64,000 bases of DNA from Strigamia acuminata. Taxonomy: Eukaryota > Arthropoda > Chilopoda > Geophilomorpha > Linotaeniidae. Below are positions 31,322 through 42,939 of the stretch, piece by piece. The stretch covers positions 4,219,087-4,283,086 of the forward strand of contig OX442314.1 of assembly GCA_949358305.1 (NCBI GenBank). Direction: 5' to 3'. Both the position numbers and the translations under genes were made by a program. The notes beneath the pieces were generated by a model, which was given only the letters and a program-made list of their open reading frames with translations, made no database searches and was not told where the DNA came from. The stretch's first letter is position 1. Each line of letters opens with the position of its first letter.

Positions 31322-32803
31322 ATGGCTCAAAAACCATTGAATATGATCGATCCAAAAGGAAATAATAAGCAGACAAACTTAAATTTAAGTTCTGTACCAC
31401 TTGGCGATCAAACAGAAAAGATTCCCGATCATTTTACTCTGTATTGTAATCGTCATGGACTGGATAAAACCAAGTTTAAAAATATAATCGAAGCTTCAGA
31501 CTATGTAAAAGCTAGGAACTGGCGAGATCGTACCCAATCTCAATCTTCACATCAAGATCCAGTACGGAATCCACAAACATACAGCCGAAACTTAGTGAAT
31601 CAAGATTCTCATACTATGTTTCAAACATCCAGTAGGGGATCTAAGTTAGAAAAGTTTAAACCACCTAATTCGGTAGATAAGGGGGAAGAGAATTATAAAC
31701 CTAATAATTCTCGTCCAGAGAGTTCGTTAACTAACCAGTCGGTTGTTCAGAACAAATTAAAACTCGTTTACAATCGAGATCAGCTAATTTCAGTTCGATA
31801 TGCTAATCCAGCTGAAGCACAACGATATGTGGCTAGCCTTAATCTGTCGATTAACCTACCGCTATCAAAAGAATTGGGAACCGTAAACAAAAGTTTTGGG
31901 CCACCAATATCAACGCAAAGGAAAGATATTCGGACTCCAAACAAACATTTGCAGTCAAATAACGTACAACAACGTGCCCGATCGCCGATCACAAACTCAT
32001 GTTTGCGGACGTATGATTTGTCTACCAAGAAGAGTCCCCAGCCAAGACAATTCTACCTAACGCCCATTTCAAATCGAAAAAAAGTCAAGCAAACTTTTCC
32101 CTTGAAAAAGTATTACCAACACGATAATGAGAATGATTTTAAACCTAAAAAAGAAAGTTTTTTGACTAACCCACGGGAGATCCGGTATCAATTCGAACAG
32201 TATTGTAAACAATACCAGTTAAATTCAGCTGAATTTAAAAATATAAACGAAGCGCAACAATTCGTATTTCGAAATCAATACCGTAACCAACGACTAAAAC
32301 CCGTCCCAGTCGTCAATCTGACGGAGATACAACAATTTGCGTCTGGAAAGCAACCCTGCAATATCCAGAATAATTCATCTCAACGAGAGGAATTAAGAAC
32401 TTCAAAAAAGCGTTTTCGGTCACCAAGTCCAGCTGGTGATGAAGAAACTTCAAGTACAAACCAACATGTTCAAAAACTGACTGAAAACCCAGGTTTCCAA
32501 TCATCAGTTCCACGACTTAGAGTCAAATATAGATCCCCTCGTTTGTTGCGGGATTTCACAATTCCAAATATGGGTCCTTTCCACGTATGGTTTTCCAATG
32601 AGGGTCCCATTCATGTATGGTTTTCCAGAGATGACCTAAAACAAAAAGTTGGGTCGTCACGGTCATTTACACTGCCAAGTCAGTACACTGTATGTAACTG
32701 CCCAAAGGAAAAACGTCGAAAGAAATCAGTACAGCAGGCTGAGAGATCTCGGAAATTCGCAAATATGCGAGCTCAATATTTAGCAAAGAATCATGTTGAT
32801 TAA
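31322..32803 (+). CDS. Unknown 493-residue protein of the 9.4-kb LTR element
   Basis: The ATG is at 31322. The protein is basic and rich in Asn, Gln, Ser, Lys and Arg, with no protease, zinc knuckle or polymerase motif. It holds three gap-free copies of a 26-residue repeat at about 41-66, 168-193 and 292-317. The copies are marked by YC at the start, a central Leu, F/Y and Asn, then EA....V (seen as NIIEASDYV, PAEAQRYV, NINEAQQFV). Near residue 417 a short tandem GP.HVWFS repeat follows. The C-terminus is strongly basic (CPKEKRRKKS). It occupies the gag position, so a divergent Gag or RNA-binding protein is possible, but I do not recognise it. The intact frame in an element with identical LTRs suggests it is maintained. 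Confidence 0.7.
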   Translation: MAQKPLNMIDPKGNNKQTNLNLSSVPLGDQTEKIPDHFTLYCNRHGLDKTKFKNIIEASDYVKARNWRDRTQSQSSHQDPVRNPQTYSRNLVNQDSHTMFQTSSRGSKLEKFKPPNSVDKGEENYKPNNSRPESSLTNQSVVQNKLKLVYNRDQLISVRYANPAEAQRYVASLNLSINLPLSKELGTVNKSFGPPISTQRKDIRTPNKHLQSNNVQQRARSPITNSCLRTYDLSTKKSPQPRQFYLTPISNRKKVKQTFPLKKYYQHDNENDFKPKKESFLTNPREIRYQFEQYCKQYQLNSAEFKNINEAQQFVFRNQYRNQRLKPVPVVNLTEIQQFASGKQPCNIQNNSSQREELRTSKKRFRSPSPAGDEETSSTNQHVQKLTENPGFQSSVPRLRVKYRSPRLLRDFTIPNMGPFHVWFSNEGPIHVWFSRDDLKQKVGSSRSFTLPSQYTVCNCPKEKRRKKSVQQAERSRKFANMRAQYLAKNHVD

Positions 32804-33388
32804 CATGATATGATACACAAAGATTCCCCGATTATAGTGTAAACAGAAAATCCTCTTCTAAAAATCATGACCTCTCTTCTAAAGAAAAGGGGGACAAAAT
32901 ATAAAGTTAAAATTAACAATTCTCGAAAAGTAATATTACAGTATTAAAAGACAACTAGTTTAAATTAAAATTAGTCAATTGTACAAAGAATACCAAGTGA
33001 CTCCGGTCATGACAATTAAGGGGGACATTTTGATTCTTAAATTGTCAACTCTTATCATCTAAAAGCTATTTATTGTATATTTATAGCGATACATCTGACT
33101 AGGCATATGAAATAAATATTTTGTGATAACACAAATGATGATTTTATGTATGACGAAAGTTTCTTCAAAAAGAAGACTTGGAAATAAATTCTGGACTTGA
33201 ATTTAGGCTATTAGAAAAGATTATTTCGGCAGAAAATCAGAACTTAGATAATTCAAGTTAGTTTATGTAAACTCAAATTCGAAATTGGAAGTCACGGTAT
33301 CTCCAAGATACATCAAGTCCGAAAATAGCATTTATGCTAATTAGGAGAATAACGAAAACTCTATAAAATATTATATAGTTGTGTTATT

Positions 33389-33398
33389 AAGGGGGATG
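33389..33398 (+). promoter_or_regulatory. Polypurine tract
   Basis: AAGGGGGATG directly precedes the 3' LTR, the expected site of plus-strand priming. Short AAGGGGGA-like runs also occur at 30135, 32888 and 33020. Confidence 0.7.
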
Positions 33399-35310
33399 TA
33401 TGACGGTTTACAATGGCTATAAATGCCTATTTTCTATCAAGAAAGCGCTGTTGCGCCAATATGATGGTATTTTTACAATATTCTGTGTAAAACTGATAAA
33501 TGTCTAGAATAAAGTCATTTATGATGTTTCAAATACAAAGATGTTCGTTTATTAAGAATAAACACTAATTTCCACATGATACTAAAGTATCACGGCATAA
33601 TTACGAAGATTCGTCTGCTAAAACCCGCATTTGTCAATGCTCCATATTGCCACTAGATGGCGCGATCGCAATTAGCGATAAATTCGAATACGAACTTGAA
33701 AACCTCATGATTAAATATAAACGTATATTTAATCAAGTGAATAAATTGTGTTAAATATTAATATAAATATATATTAAGTATCTGACATTGTTAAATACAA
33801 TGTAACTTCCATTTCTGCGGGACAGAATGTTTAGCGATCAATCGGTCAACCGATCAATCTGATTGGTGGAACCCATTTCCGGTCCTGGGTATCCAGTTCC
33901 GGTTGTAACAAGGATTAGCATAATTTGCATAAATGCTCCTCCGTATCCACTTCCGGTGATACGGGATTGGAGGGATTCGTGGAACCCATGTTCCAATTGG
34001 ATGACTGGATTAATCCTTAAATCCAGTCAGGTTATATAAACCCAAACAATCGGCCATTCCGCAGCTCTGTTTGATTATTTCTGTTTGGTATTGTTACTTA
34101 AGAAGTATGATTCGTTGTTCACGTAAAAAACCTTTTGGTTCTTTGTTGATTTATTCGCAAAGAACCGTTGCATGATTCTACAGAATCATGCCACCGCCGG
34201 CAATTGAAGTCGAAGTGCTGGGATTATTATGTTGCATAAATGTTACAGTCTACGGTTGCGACGCCGAAGGAGAACCCGCCGTTGTGCAATTCAGTATCCT
34301 CCGGACAGGACCAAGTTGTCTTTTTCGGTATGAACGTATTCCGTTACCACGAGTAGCATCGGTATTGTTGAGAATCGGTTCCTTCACCTGATGGTGCCAA
34401 AGCAGTCTGTTTTACAGTAACCACGAGTAGCACCAAGTGTTTGGCAAGCTGATTCTCATGGTATTCGATGCCAAAGCAGTCGGTCTATTATTAGTACCGC
34501 GAGAGATAAAACTGCTGTGCGGAGCCGCGAGCTATCGACCCCTGTGTACGTGGTACCGTCAACCACTCGATGGACGACCGTGCTGCGACGCCGGGGACGC
34601 TTGATACCGTTCTGCATGGCAAGGCGTATATTCTAATCGATGGCAATTGTGTGTTGCGACGGGAAGCTTAATCTTCATTTTATTTATAACAGAAAAACTT
34701 AAACTCGACAACCAGTTGGACCAAAATCAAGTCAGAAGACTTAATCTCATATTGAACTCAATATAACCGATAAGTTGACGACAACTTATTCCCGAAATAT
34801 CTAAATAAGAATTCACAACGATATGAATTAAATATAATTCATAAGTGGAATATTGATAAGTAAATGAATACATTTACTTACACCAATATCCTCCCAAAGT
34901 TGTGGCGGTGCAGACAAAGTCAACCGCAATGCTCAGATCATTCGATTTATCGACGTGCGATAGTTTACACAGCGAACCAAGGAAACCAGCGAAGCCGTAT
35001 CGGACTCCAGGACACAGCCATCCGGCTTAAGATGACATCTATAATCAGGTCGAGCGATGGGGAAACCGCTCCCATATTCCAGACCCGTAGTGATATTATT
35101 CTAGGGCCAGTTGGCCAATTCTTTGTATAGTTTAATAGCTGATTTAACTTGCCAAATGTCGGCATTAGTCCTATGTATAATTTAGCTCATCCATATTGTT
35201 TGCCAACAATAAACTGTCTTGTATTTATCTCGTATTGTATTCACTGTTTATTTATTGCGATCTCTTCCCGGTACCATTGTTAAATGGGAGTTGTGGTCGT
35301 CACCGTCACA
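33399..35310 (+). repeat. 3' LTR of the 9.4-kb element
   Basis: Same length as the 5' LTR, and no differences seen in the stretches compared. The TATATAAA box is at 34033-34040. Confidence 0.9.
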
Positions 35311-36511
35311 AAATCTCCCTTCCTAATAAAGGTTTCATATCCCAACATATTTATCCTAATTGATGCCAACTTCATCCCAATTTTTATTTTTATTTTTATT
35401 GTGATCAGAATGCTCTATTTTGCATAATTACATCAATCGAGGGACACTTTATCTAGTTCTAGGGGGGTCATGCAACCTGTTGGACACCCAAACTCTTATT
35501 GCTCATCAGGTCCACCCCAACACGTCTCCCCTTTACATTTAGCAAAGTCGCATGTCACGTCATAGCAAACTTTTAATTCTTATAGGTATATAACCTATCA
35601 TGTTTTAATGAATAAAGCCAGTCTATCCTGAACTAACATAACATGATCGCTCGAAACTCGTATCTCCCTTGCCAATAAGGTTCCACATCTCAACATATTT
35701 ATCCTAATTAATGCCAATTATACCCCAATTCTTATTTTTATTTTTATAGGAAGATGCACATTCACTAGGTTTGCAAAAATGTACATTTGGCAATAATTAA
35801 AGTAAATATGATAGAATTTAAAACCTTTATTAGGGGGAGAGGGAATAAACATAAGAGAAGTGTGACTGGTATGGTCTCAACCACGACAGTTTAGGGATTT
35901 GACTATCGCGGGAGGGACGCATACTCACGTAATAATTAGACAGGGACTCCAGATTGTTGGGTTTTGGCCTTTAATCATTGTCTTAGGGTTGGAATCCCAT
36001 GTCTACCCATGTGCGGCAGTACTGTAATGCACGCAACACCTGTAACCGTCTCGTCACACACAGGGCACAAACCCCATGGGTGACGTGGTCGGTTACCAAC
36101 GGACATTCTATCGTACTTACCCATACGATCCATATGGCCACTCATTGAGACTGCAACAGGCTCCAAGCTATGTCACTGAGCATCACACTGGTGAATGGTG
36201 AGAGGAGCAGAGAAGCAACAGGCACAGCTGCCTTTGCCAACGTCGGGACCGCCACAACACACTTTTATCTTCCAACCGTACGTCCTTCCTCTCTGCTCTC
36301 TCGGCTCCGTCTCCCTCTCACCACACCGCTCCGCTCCCTCCTTCCCCAGCTGGGCCAGTCCACCCTGCAAAGGAATACAGCCTTGGGGCCCCTGGGCAAT
36401 GTGTGGAGTGATGCAGGTCACCATGGGTGGCCAAGCAGTCACAGAAGAACAATAGTTTTCTTGGGATTGTTTTTTAGTTGAAGACTTTGTAACTAATCGG
36501 GGGGCGCACAT
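35311..36511. other. Unassigned DNA between LTR element and Tc1 fragment
   Basis: Two related segments occur in direct orientation at 35316-35400 and 35655-35750 (CCCAACATATTTATCCTAATT, then TTATTTTTATTTTTAT). The part 35985-36480 is markedly GC-rich compared with its surroundings. It has overlapping short frames on both strands but no motif I can name. A minus-strand frame at 35975-36166 contains CPVC followed later by H...H, a possible zinc-binding pattern, weakly supported. Confidence 0.35.
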
Positions 36512-37110
36512 CTAAAATTGTGTAAGAAGGCTAAATATATTGTATAAAAAGGCTGCCCAAATCGTAACCAATCCTCCACCTTGCTGACGTTTTGAAAAAA
36601 TCTGTTTGTCTTTGCGTAAGTCGTGCCAGTAATATTGCCATCTGTCTGGGCCATCCAAATTAAACTTTTTTTCATCACTGAACACTACTTTACGCCATTC
36701 CTTTTGCCAACACACTTTATCCTTTGCAAATTCCACTCTTTTCACCTTGTGTCTTGGTTTCAAAGATGGAGTGGTTTTTCTCTTCTTGTACACTAAGTGT
36801 TGACAGTTGCTCGCAACTCTGGAGAGTGTTGATTTTGAAACATTAATGTCTGGACGCTTCGATAACTCCCCTAGGGTCACATTCGAATTGGAAATTTCAC
36901 ATAAAATTGTTCGTTTGTGGCGGTCTTGTAGCTTTGATGGTCGACCACTGTGAATTTTGGTGCCATATTTGTCTCTCAATTTTACATAACTGTTGATAAG
37001 ACCATGACTTCTGTCCAAAAGTTTTGCTATTTGCCTGTTGGATGTATTCTGTTCACTTAAGATTGATATTTGTCCTTTTTCAAAGTCAGAAAGTCACAAT
37101 CCATGAGGCA
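36512..37110 (-). pseudogene. Tc1-like transposase fragment
   Basis: The minus-strand frame starts within SDFEKGQI, continues through a helix-turn-helix region (NRQIAKLLDRSHGLINSYV, GRPSKLQDRHKRTI), then KRVEFAKDKVCW, the catalytic VVFSDEKKFNLDGPD (first Asp of the DDE triad) and YYWHDLRKD. It stops abruptly after GGGLVTIWAAF. The DNAPVH and SPDLNP parts are absent, so the 3' half is lost. A stop precedes the N-terminus. It is related to the transposase in the Tc1 element at 19242-21446. Confidence 0.8.
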
Positions 37111-37258
37111 GGATTACAATGAATGCACAGCAAAAATGAAAGTGAAAGTAACAAATGTGACAGTTAAAAAACATTTAAAAAACGTCATTATAATTAGCTA
37201 AAAGCACCCTCTATGATCAGTTAAAAAAACAATCGCCCACAACCTTAGAACCAAATGT

Positions 37259-38030
37259 GGATTTATTTATTTATTTATTTAAATTCAAACACTCCAATGG
37301 AGTAAATACATTGTGGAAAAACGGAAATTATGAATGCGTTGAATATGAATGCGTAGCCGTTTACGCATGTGCTTGCAATGGAAACGGCAACGAGACGCAG
37401 AACAGTCAAAGACCGAGGATCTGACATCAAACGGAAGATTGTTCCAGAGTGACATACACCGATACGGATAGGTCTTCCCAAGATAGGTGGAGATCTCGGC
37501 GGTGACTTCAAATTTGTGGCGTCGAGTAGTGCGGGTGTCCATGTCAGTGTGGTAGTATTCAACTACAGCTCGTGCAGGATGGTCTGGGTTCCGGATGACA
37601 TCAGCCAGCGATAAGTCATTCAGGAGCAGTAAGTTGTTCAGCATCAAGATTTTCAGTTTGTTATAAAGGGGAGTTACGTGGGTCTTGTCATGAAACTTGA
37701 AGGCGACACGGAGTACCCGGTTGTAAGCAGTCGTAAGTTGATGCTTGAAGCGGTCTGGGGAGGAGTTCCAAAATTGGGAGACATACAATATGGTGGGGTG
37801 CACTTTTGAGCGGATATAGGATATCATCTCTGTGCGAGATAATACACTTCTCAGGTGTTTCACGATGTACGCTGTGCGGGAGAGAAACCTGGTAATGTGG
37901 CGGATGTGAGGGGCGAAAGTCAGGTGAGGATCGAGGATCAAGCCTAAAACTGTGACAGTCTCAACAGGGTAGGGGGTCACCGCCCGGGGGGGTCGACTAA
38001 AGGTGATTATGCAACACCTAAAAATTACAT
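37259..38030 (-). mobile_element. 5'-truncated LINE (jockey/CR1/L2-like) 3' end
   Basis: The minus-strand ORF (37285-37980, open to about 38030) matches the C-terminal part of non-LTR reverse transcriptases: ITFSRPP, VLGLILDPHLTFAPHI, then the thumb-like segment ending TTAYNRVLRVAF and a Cys-His-rich tail. The 3' end is followed on the minus strand by an (AAAT)n tail (plus-strand ATTTATTTATTT at 37259-37280). The RT catalytic YADD region is missing because the copy is truncated upstream. Confidence 0.8.
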
Positions 38031-38197
38031 TTTTGCTATAACAATATAAAAAAAATTTCCTTTCAACGAAAACTTCTTAAAATCTTGTAAAAACACATGT
38101 TATAATCAAACAGTATAAAGAAATTTATTGTTGGAAAGAATTTTTGGCTGTAACACAGAATTTGTGGGTGGATTTATAATTATGAAACGCACCTTAC

Positions 38198-38323
38198 CTC
38201 GGCCCTAGTAGGAGACTGTCCGGTGGAAGTTGCGTTGAAAATGTCAAGGATTTGGTCCAATTTGACGAGAATTTCTTTCCGGTTGGGGAGCGACAGTGAG
38301 CTGCGACTTGCGGCGGCGGCCAT
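38198..38323 (-). other. Possible minus-strand first exon, unknown
   Basis: A 42-codon frame starts with ATG at 38323 in a CpG-rich setting. It reads MAAAASRSSLSLPNRKEIL and LDQILDIFNATSTGQ and ends GAG at a consensus donor (GTAAGG). It could be a host exon or the 5' part of the adjacent LINE. I do not recognise it. The stretch 38324-38749 upstream shows nothing else. Confidence 0.3.
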
Positions 38324-38749
38324 TTTAGACCTCTTTTAGACTCTCTTGTGTTCCTTTCAATATCACTTGCCAATTCGGTTCTAATATCACACTTTATAAT
38401 ATTAATCTTAAAAATAATACATTACACATAAATAAATCAAAGAATATTAATTATTAGATTAGATGCGTAGACTCATGCATCACACTGATAGTTAAACTTA
38501 AAACAGCTAAACTGCAAAGTCCTGACAACTTATTCCTATTATTAAAAGAGGGCGCTGGTTAGAGCGCTTGATTGGTTGATATGGTCATCTGATCATTTCC
38601 TGGCAAAACAGCTACCGGTAGCTAATAAGAATGAATGAAATCTCCGGGCTGAGAAGGGATTAGTATCCACATACAGTGCACTAGTTCATTTTAGTCCCTT
38701 GCTTACTAGACACATACAGTAAGTATATTGACAATATATTATCTTTCAG

Positions 38750-38845
38750 TTGTTTCTAACTGATCCAAAAGACGAAGTTAATATTTTAGCACCAATGATG
38801 ACAAACTATGGTGGAGTTAATGCGATATTTATTCGAACATTTAAG
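38750..38845 (+). CDS. DEG/ENaC unit B exon (ectodomain, LFLTDPKD)
   Basis: A 32-codon phase-0 exon with acceptor TATCTTTCAG and donor AAG/GTGACA. It encodes LFLTDPKDEVN at the start and NYGGVNAIFIRTFK at the end. It is the counterpart of unit A exon 18254-18346 and fits the DEG/ENaC pattern L.D....P......G....I. Upstream unit B exons joining it to 24485 were not found. They may lie in the unassigned intron stretches or be lost. Confidence 0.75.
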
Positions 38846-38980
38846 GTGACAATGTTAGGTGCATTCAAAGTTTTAGTTTTGCAGTTTACAAACTGTTCTA
38901 ACTTTGAATACACAAATGATTATGTCAAAACCTATTTAAAAAAATTTAATAACCATGCTTGTCTTAATTTTATAAAATAG

Positions 38981-39090
38981 ACATTACGTAGAAATACCAG
39001 ACATAATCCTTGCGAAAAAAACAAAACTGCTTATTTCATGTGTAAAACTGCTTGCAGACAATACAATTTATTTCGAATGATCAACTGCAG
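38981..39090 (+). CDS. DEG/ENaC unit B exon (Cys-rich)
   Basis: The intron 38846-38980 ends TATAAAATAG. The exon enters in phase 0 and leaves in phase 2 (TGCAG then GTATTT). The peptide reads TLRRNTRHNPCEKN then KTAYFMCKTACRQYN and LFRMINC. The spacing C...Y..C...C........C is the same as in unit A 18908-19014. The in-frame TAG at 38978-38980 belongs to the acceptor, which confirms that the preceding frame is intron. Confidence 0.85.
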
Positions 39091-39497
39091 GTATTTTACA
39101 AGATGTTAGAAAACTATCTGATAATATTTGATTGTAATCCAATTGCTTTTTTTAAACTAAAAGAGAGTTCACACCAGGGCCTGTTCTTAAAGGTCGTAAG
39201 AAGAGAAATAAAAAATTTCTCTAATCTCATTAAAAAAACCTGAAAAAAAGTTATGTAATATTTTTAACTGTCAAACATACGGGTATTATTTAAAAGCATT
39301 GTTAAACTTCTAACCGAGCAGTAATGACAATTTTCATAAATTTATAAATACTGCAATAAATCAAAGAATATTAATTATAGGATACTCAAGATTCACAATA
39401 ACTCTAACTCTCTTTTTCCTGAAAATTAATTTTTTTGGACTACCGGTAACTTTAACTCCTCCAAAATTTTTTTCTTCTAATTTTAGAATGACTAACA

Positions 39498-40921
39498 AAG
39501 AAACAGCAGGAGTGTGTGTGATCCATAATTGTTTAAATTTTTTTAAAATAAAGTATTGTTATTATCTAAACAGTCAAAACTTTCTTTATTTAAATGCACC
39601 TCTCTCACATGGTTACAAACAGTTACAACACATAATTTTTTACTGTGATGTAACACTACTTTTTAATTTTTTGAGTAAAAAGGCCAATTATATCATTACA
39701 CTTGGTGAATAAGCTGCTGGACATGTGACATCATAACAACTCATAATTCATAATTCACTATTCATATCACATGTAACATGTTGTTGTGACATCAATTGGC
39801 CACTCAATTTGGGTAAAGATCCTGTAAATATTTTCTATTCTAGTTTTTATAATGTATAACGATTATCATTAGAAATGTGTTTTTTCTTGTGCACCTGTTG
39901 CGCTTTTGGGCAATTGGCGCAGAAGCTGTAACCGCTGCCCTGGTAGTTTGAGCCCTGGATTGGGGGGTTGCTAGGGCAAACACCAAATTAGCACCGTTGC
40001 TAGGGCCAAAGCATGCCAGGGCACACGCCACGCCTGCGCATTGGCCGATTTTCTGGCCCGAGTTTGAGCAATAAATCCATTTATTGCTCACTCTTTGCAT
40101 TTTCCTCACACCGTTCACACCGACACAGCTTTGTTCCAACCAAAAAACACTGTTTTGTCCGTGACAAGTGAGTTTGCCAAGTTTTAACTTGATTTGTCTG
40201 AACCAACGTTAGGGTTTACCCTAAGATCTAGGGTTTACCCTAAGATTTCCAGTTTGGTCAGGCTTATCAGCCGGACCATTTCGTGAAGTTCTCCGACTTC
40301 ACGCTTACTTTCCTACTTCGCACAGTTTGCGCGGCGTCAAGTTGCCATTCTTGCACTGCTTTTTCCCGCTCTCCGGAATACCGCGCTGTCTCGAACACGT
40401 GGACAACATCGTCTTATTAGAACCAGTACTTTTATCATTTTCTTCCATTTATCCCTGTAATTGAAGTAAATAAATCTATTCTTTGTTTATTTGTAAAGTA
40501 AAACATTTAGTCTTTATTCGCGGAATAATCCCTAGACACGTTACAAGCCGTAATATCCTTTTTTAACTCGATATAAGACCCCGTCGCGGCATTCAACTGC
40601 CTTCCATAGATTGAGCATCGGGACCTCTCTCATTTGAATTATCCCATCAAAAATATAAATTTAGTGTAAAAATCAATTGGATTCACAGGAACGCAACAAT
40701 GTTCAGCAGCCTATTCACCAAGTGTAATGATATAATTGGGCGTTTTACTCAAAAAATAAAAAAAGTCATAAAACACACAGTAAAGAATTCTGTGTTGTAA
40801 CTGTTTGGAACAATGTGAGAGAAAAGTACATTTAAATAAAGAAAGTATTGACTGTTTAGATAATAACAATACTTTATTTTAAAAAATTTAAACAATTGTG
40901 GATTACACACTCCTGCGGTCT
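39498..40921. mobile_element. Inverted-repeat element in unit B intron
   Basis: About 220 bases at 39498-39716 are repeated inverted at 40706-40921 (shared GCAGGAGTGTGT and CTTTATTTAAATG). The centre contains a GC-richer segment with a perfect 11-base-arm palindrome at 40066-40089 (GAGCAATAAAT). No transposase. The class is unknown, and no target duplication was identified. Confidence 0.65.
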
Positions 40922-41177
40922 CATAGTAAGTTTTAATATTTTTTCCATCTTTAATAAAATAATATAACATTTACAACAAATAACATCATTATGATAGCGC
41001 CGTATACTGTTTTGCCACCTTGCAAAATCTTAGTTTCCCAGGTAATAAGTTATCACATTTTTCAAAGCATGAGCACATGTTTTAATTTGCTCATAATAAG
41101 TGTGGATTACAAGCAAAATTATTCAAGAGTATTTATACATATGTTTGATTGCAGTACAGTAAGCCAACTTATTTCAG

Positions 41178-41559
41178 ATTACCTTACATGTCAACATCTA
41201 ATTTACCAACTTGCAACACAACGGCAGACATTACTGGTGCCCATTTCACGTATTTGAATAACTCTAACATAAATCAAAAACAATGCAAATGTAAACGACC
41301 TTGTGAACATATTTTTTACCAACCTATTATGCATGCAAATAACGTCTTAGAGGTATTTAAGGTTCATACATTTCTGCACTTTCTAATGGCTGATAGTTTT
41401 ATACAGAACACGGTAGAAAAAGAGAAATATCCAACATCTCAGTTGTTAAGCGATGTCGGGAGCATTGTAGGATTAACGTTGGGAATGTCATTACTTTCTT
41501 TGCACATTGATATTTTAAAAGGTTATAAATGGGTTCGACACAATCTGGCTGGTCGATAA
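41178..41559 (+). CDS. DEG/ENaC unit B C-terminal exon (TM2) and stop
   Basis: The acceptor is ACTTATTTCAG. The first base completes the Arg codon started at 39090 (phase 2), exactly as 19014 to 23699 in unit A. It encodes LPYMSTSNLPTC, the conserved CKCKRPCEHIFYQP, and TM2 with QLLSDVGSIVGLTLGMSLLSL (G-x-S motif GMS), then a short tail WVRHNLAGR and stop at 41557-41559. The GG usually found before TM2 reads GS here, and the Glu after SLLS is replaced (HID). This is the end of the fused channel gene. Confidence 0.9.
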
Positions 41560-41605
41560 AAAAATAAGGTCAGGTGATCCGATCTTGTAATCATAACAAT
41601 AATTG

Positions 41606-41621
41606 CCCCCCCCCCCCCCCC
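41606..41621. repeat. Poly-C run
   Basis: Sixteen consecutive C residues just downstream of the DEG/ENaC stop codon. Its length may be affected by sequencing or assembly. Confidence 0.9.
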
Positions 41622-41867
41622 GTCTATAAAAAAGCCAATGCAAAATAACATTATAACAAGGTTAAATTATAGTTTTCTTTTTGTGGGCAGAGCCAAACTG
41701 CATTATGTCATAATTTTCCAATGGTTTATTGTAAGCAATTAAATGTTTTATTAATTCTACATTGGATTGTTCCAAATGTTTGTTTACCGTTACAATTTTG
41801 TAAAGACTATTTGTTAGGACAAAATTAAGGTTTCTTTTTTGTTCATATCTTCTTGCTTTTATTCAAA

Positions 41868-42300
41868 TTATTATAAATTTTCCTCAAATAATTCTAAATT
41901 CTCCTCAAATAATTCTAAATTTTCCTCAAATTATTCTAAATTTTCCTCAAATTATTCTAAATTTCCTCAAATAATTCTAAATTTTCCGCAAATTATTCTA
42001 AAATTTTCCTCAAATTATTCTAAATTTTTCTCAAATTATTCTAAATTTTTCTCAAATTATTCTAAATTTTTCTAAAATTTTTCTCAATTTTCCTAAAATT
42101 TTTCTCAATTTTCCTAAAATTTTTCTCAATTTTCCTAAAATTTTTCTCAATTTTCCTAAAATTTTTCTCAATTTTCCTAAAATTTTTCTCAATTTTCCTA
42201 AAATTTTTCTCAATTTTCCTAAAATTTTTCTCAATTTTCCTAAAAGTTTTCTCAATTTTCCTAAAATTTTTCACAATTTTCATCAAATCTTTCTCAACAG
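41868..42300. repeat. 21-bp minisatellite B (two unit types)
   Basis: The left half repeats TCTAAATTTTCCTCAAATAAT-like units of 20-21 bp. From about 42066 the right half repeats AATTTTCCTAAAATTTTTCT plus one base (21 bp, about 11 copies). The overlapping repetitive ORFs on both strands are artefacts. Confidence 0.93.
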
Positions 42301-42939
42301 TATCTTGCATTCCAAACCTTACAGTTGCAAAGTGACAACTATCCCATTTGGTTAATAATTATAATTATTTGCAAAAATGTACGTTACTTTGCCTGAAATT
42401 TTACACGCTTGTCATTTGCAATAGTGTCCAATTAATCACCGGGTTCGTACACTTAACTTAGATATGGCATCCCCAACGTAGCATACACCGTTCAAAAACG
42501 TAAAATTTTGGCATCAAAAACACTTTTTATTGTATAAAATTTCATTTTTGGGCCGAAAAGCCAATTAAACGCCTGACTCAATGATCGCCTTGGTGGTTCG
42601 AGTGTTTAAAAGGAATAAACGTTTGGGTGTTTACTGCATTTGAGTTCACAGGTTGACACCATTTACACCTTTTGACATCATTTTATGTGTAACAAATATT
42701 GATAATTGTGTAGTATGCTATTACTGTACACCGTTTTTTAAACCTCTCAATTCTAGCAATTTATATTGAAATTTTATCATTCAGCACAACATTTAAAAAT
42801 ATAAATTTAGCACCCTTTTATCAAAAATAAACTTTAAATTTGTCTGCATTCGTGTAATTGGATTATTAAAATTATTTTATTTTGCTCGTATTCTGTCAAT
42901 CAATTTAGTTAATTCGTGCAACAATAACAATGTACTCAC
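42301..42939. other. AT-rich spacer without recognised features
   Basis: I see no supported gene, repeat or element between the minisatellite and the possible minus-strand exon at 42940. Confidence 0.5.

Larger units (their letters stand above)
25885..35310 (+). mobile_element. 9.4-kb non-autonomous LTR retrotransposon
   Basis: Two 1912-bp LTRs (25885-27796 and 33399-35310) showed no difference in the stretches I compared. They are flanked by the 4-bp duplication AAAT (25881-25884 and 35311-35314). The LTR ends are inverted (TATGACGGT and ACCGTCACA). A tRNA-Gln type primer site follows the 5' LTR and a polypurine tract precedes the 3' LTR. The 5.6-kb interior has only one long ORF (31322-32803) and no protease, RT, RNase H or integrase, so mobility must depend on another element. 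It inserted recently in the large unit B intron. Confidence 0.9.

Noticed and set aside
36173-36511. 112-codon minus-strand ORF in a GC-rich patch
   Set aside because: Three overlapping frames on both strands are open because of GC-rich composition. No motif, splice signal or start context supports a gene.
38846-38980. Coding continuation of the ORF at 38750-38980 (peptide CSNFEYTNDYVKTYL)
   Set aside because: It contains an in-frame stop at the end, and GT at 38846 with AG at 38980 restores the conserved phase and the DEG/ENaC Cys pattern. It is intron.
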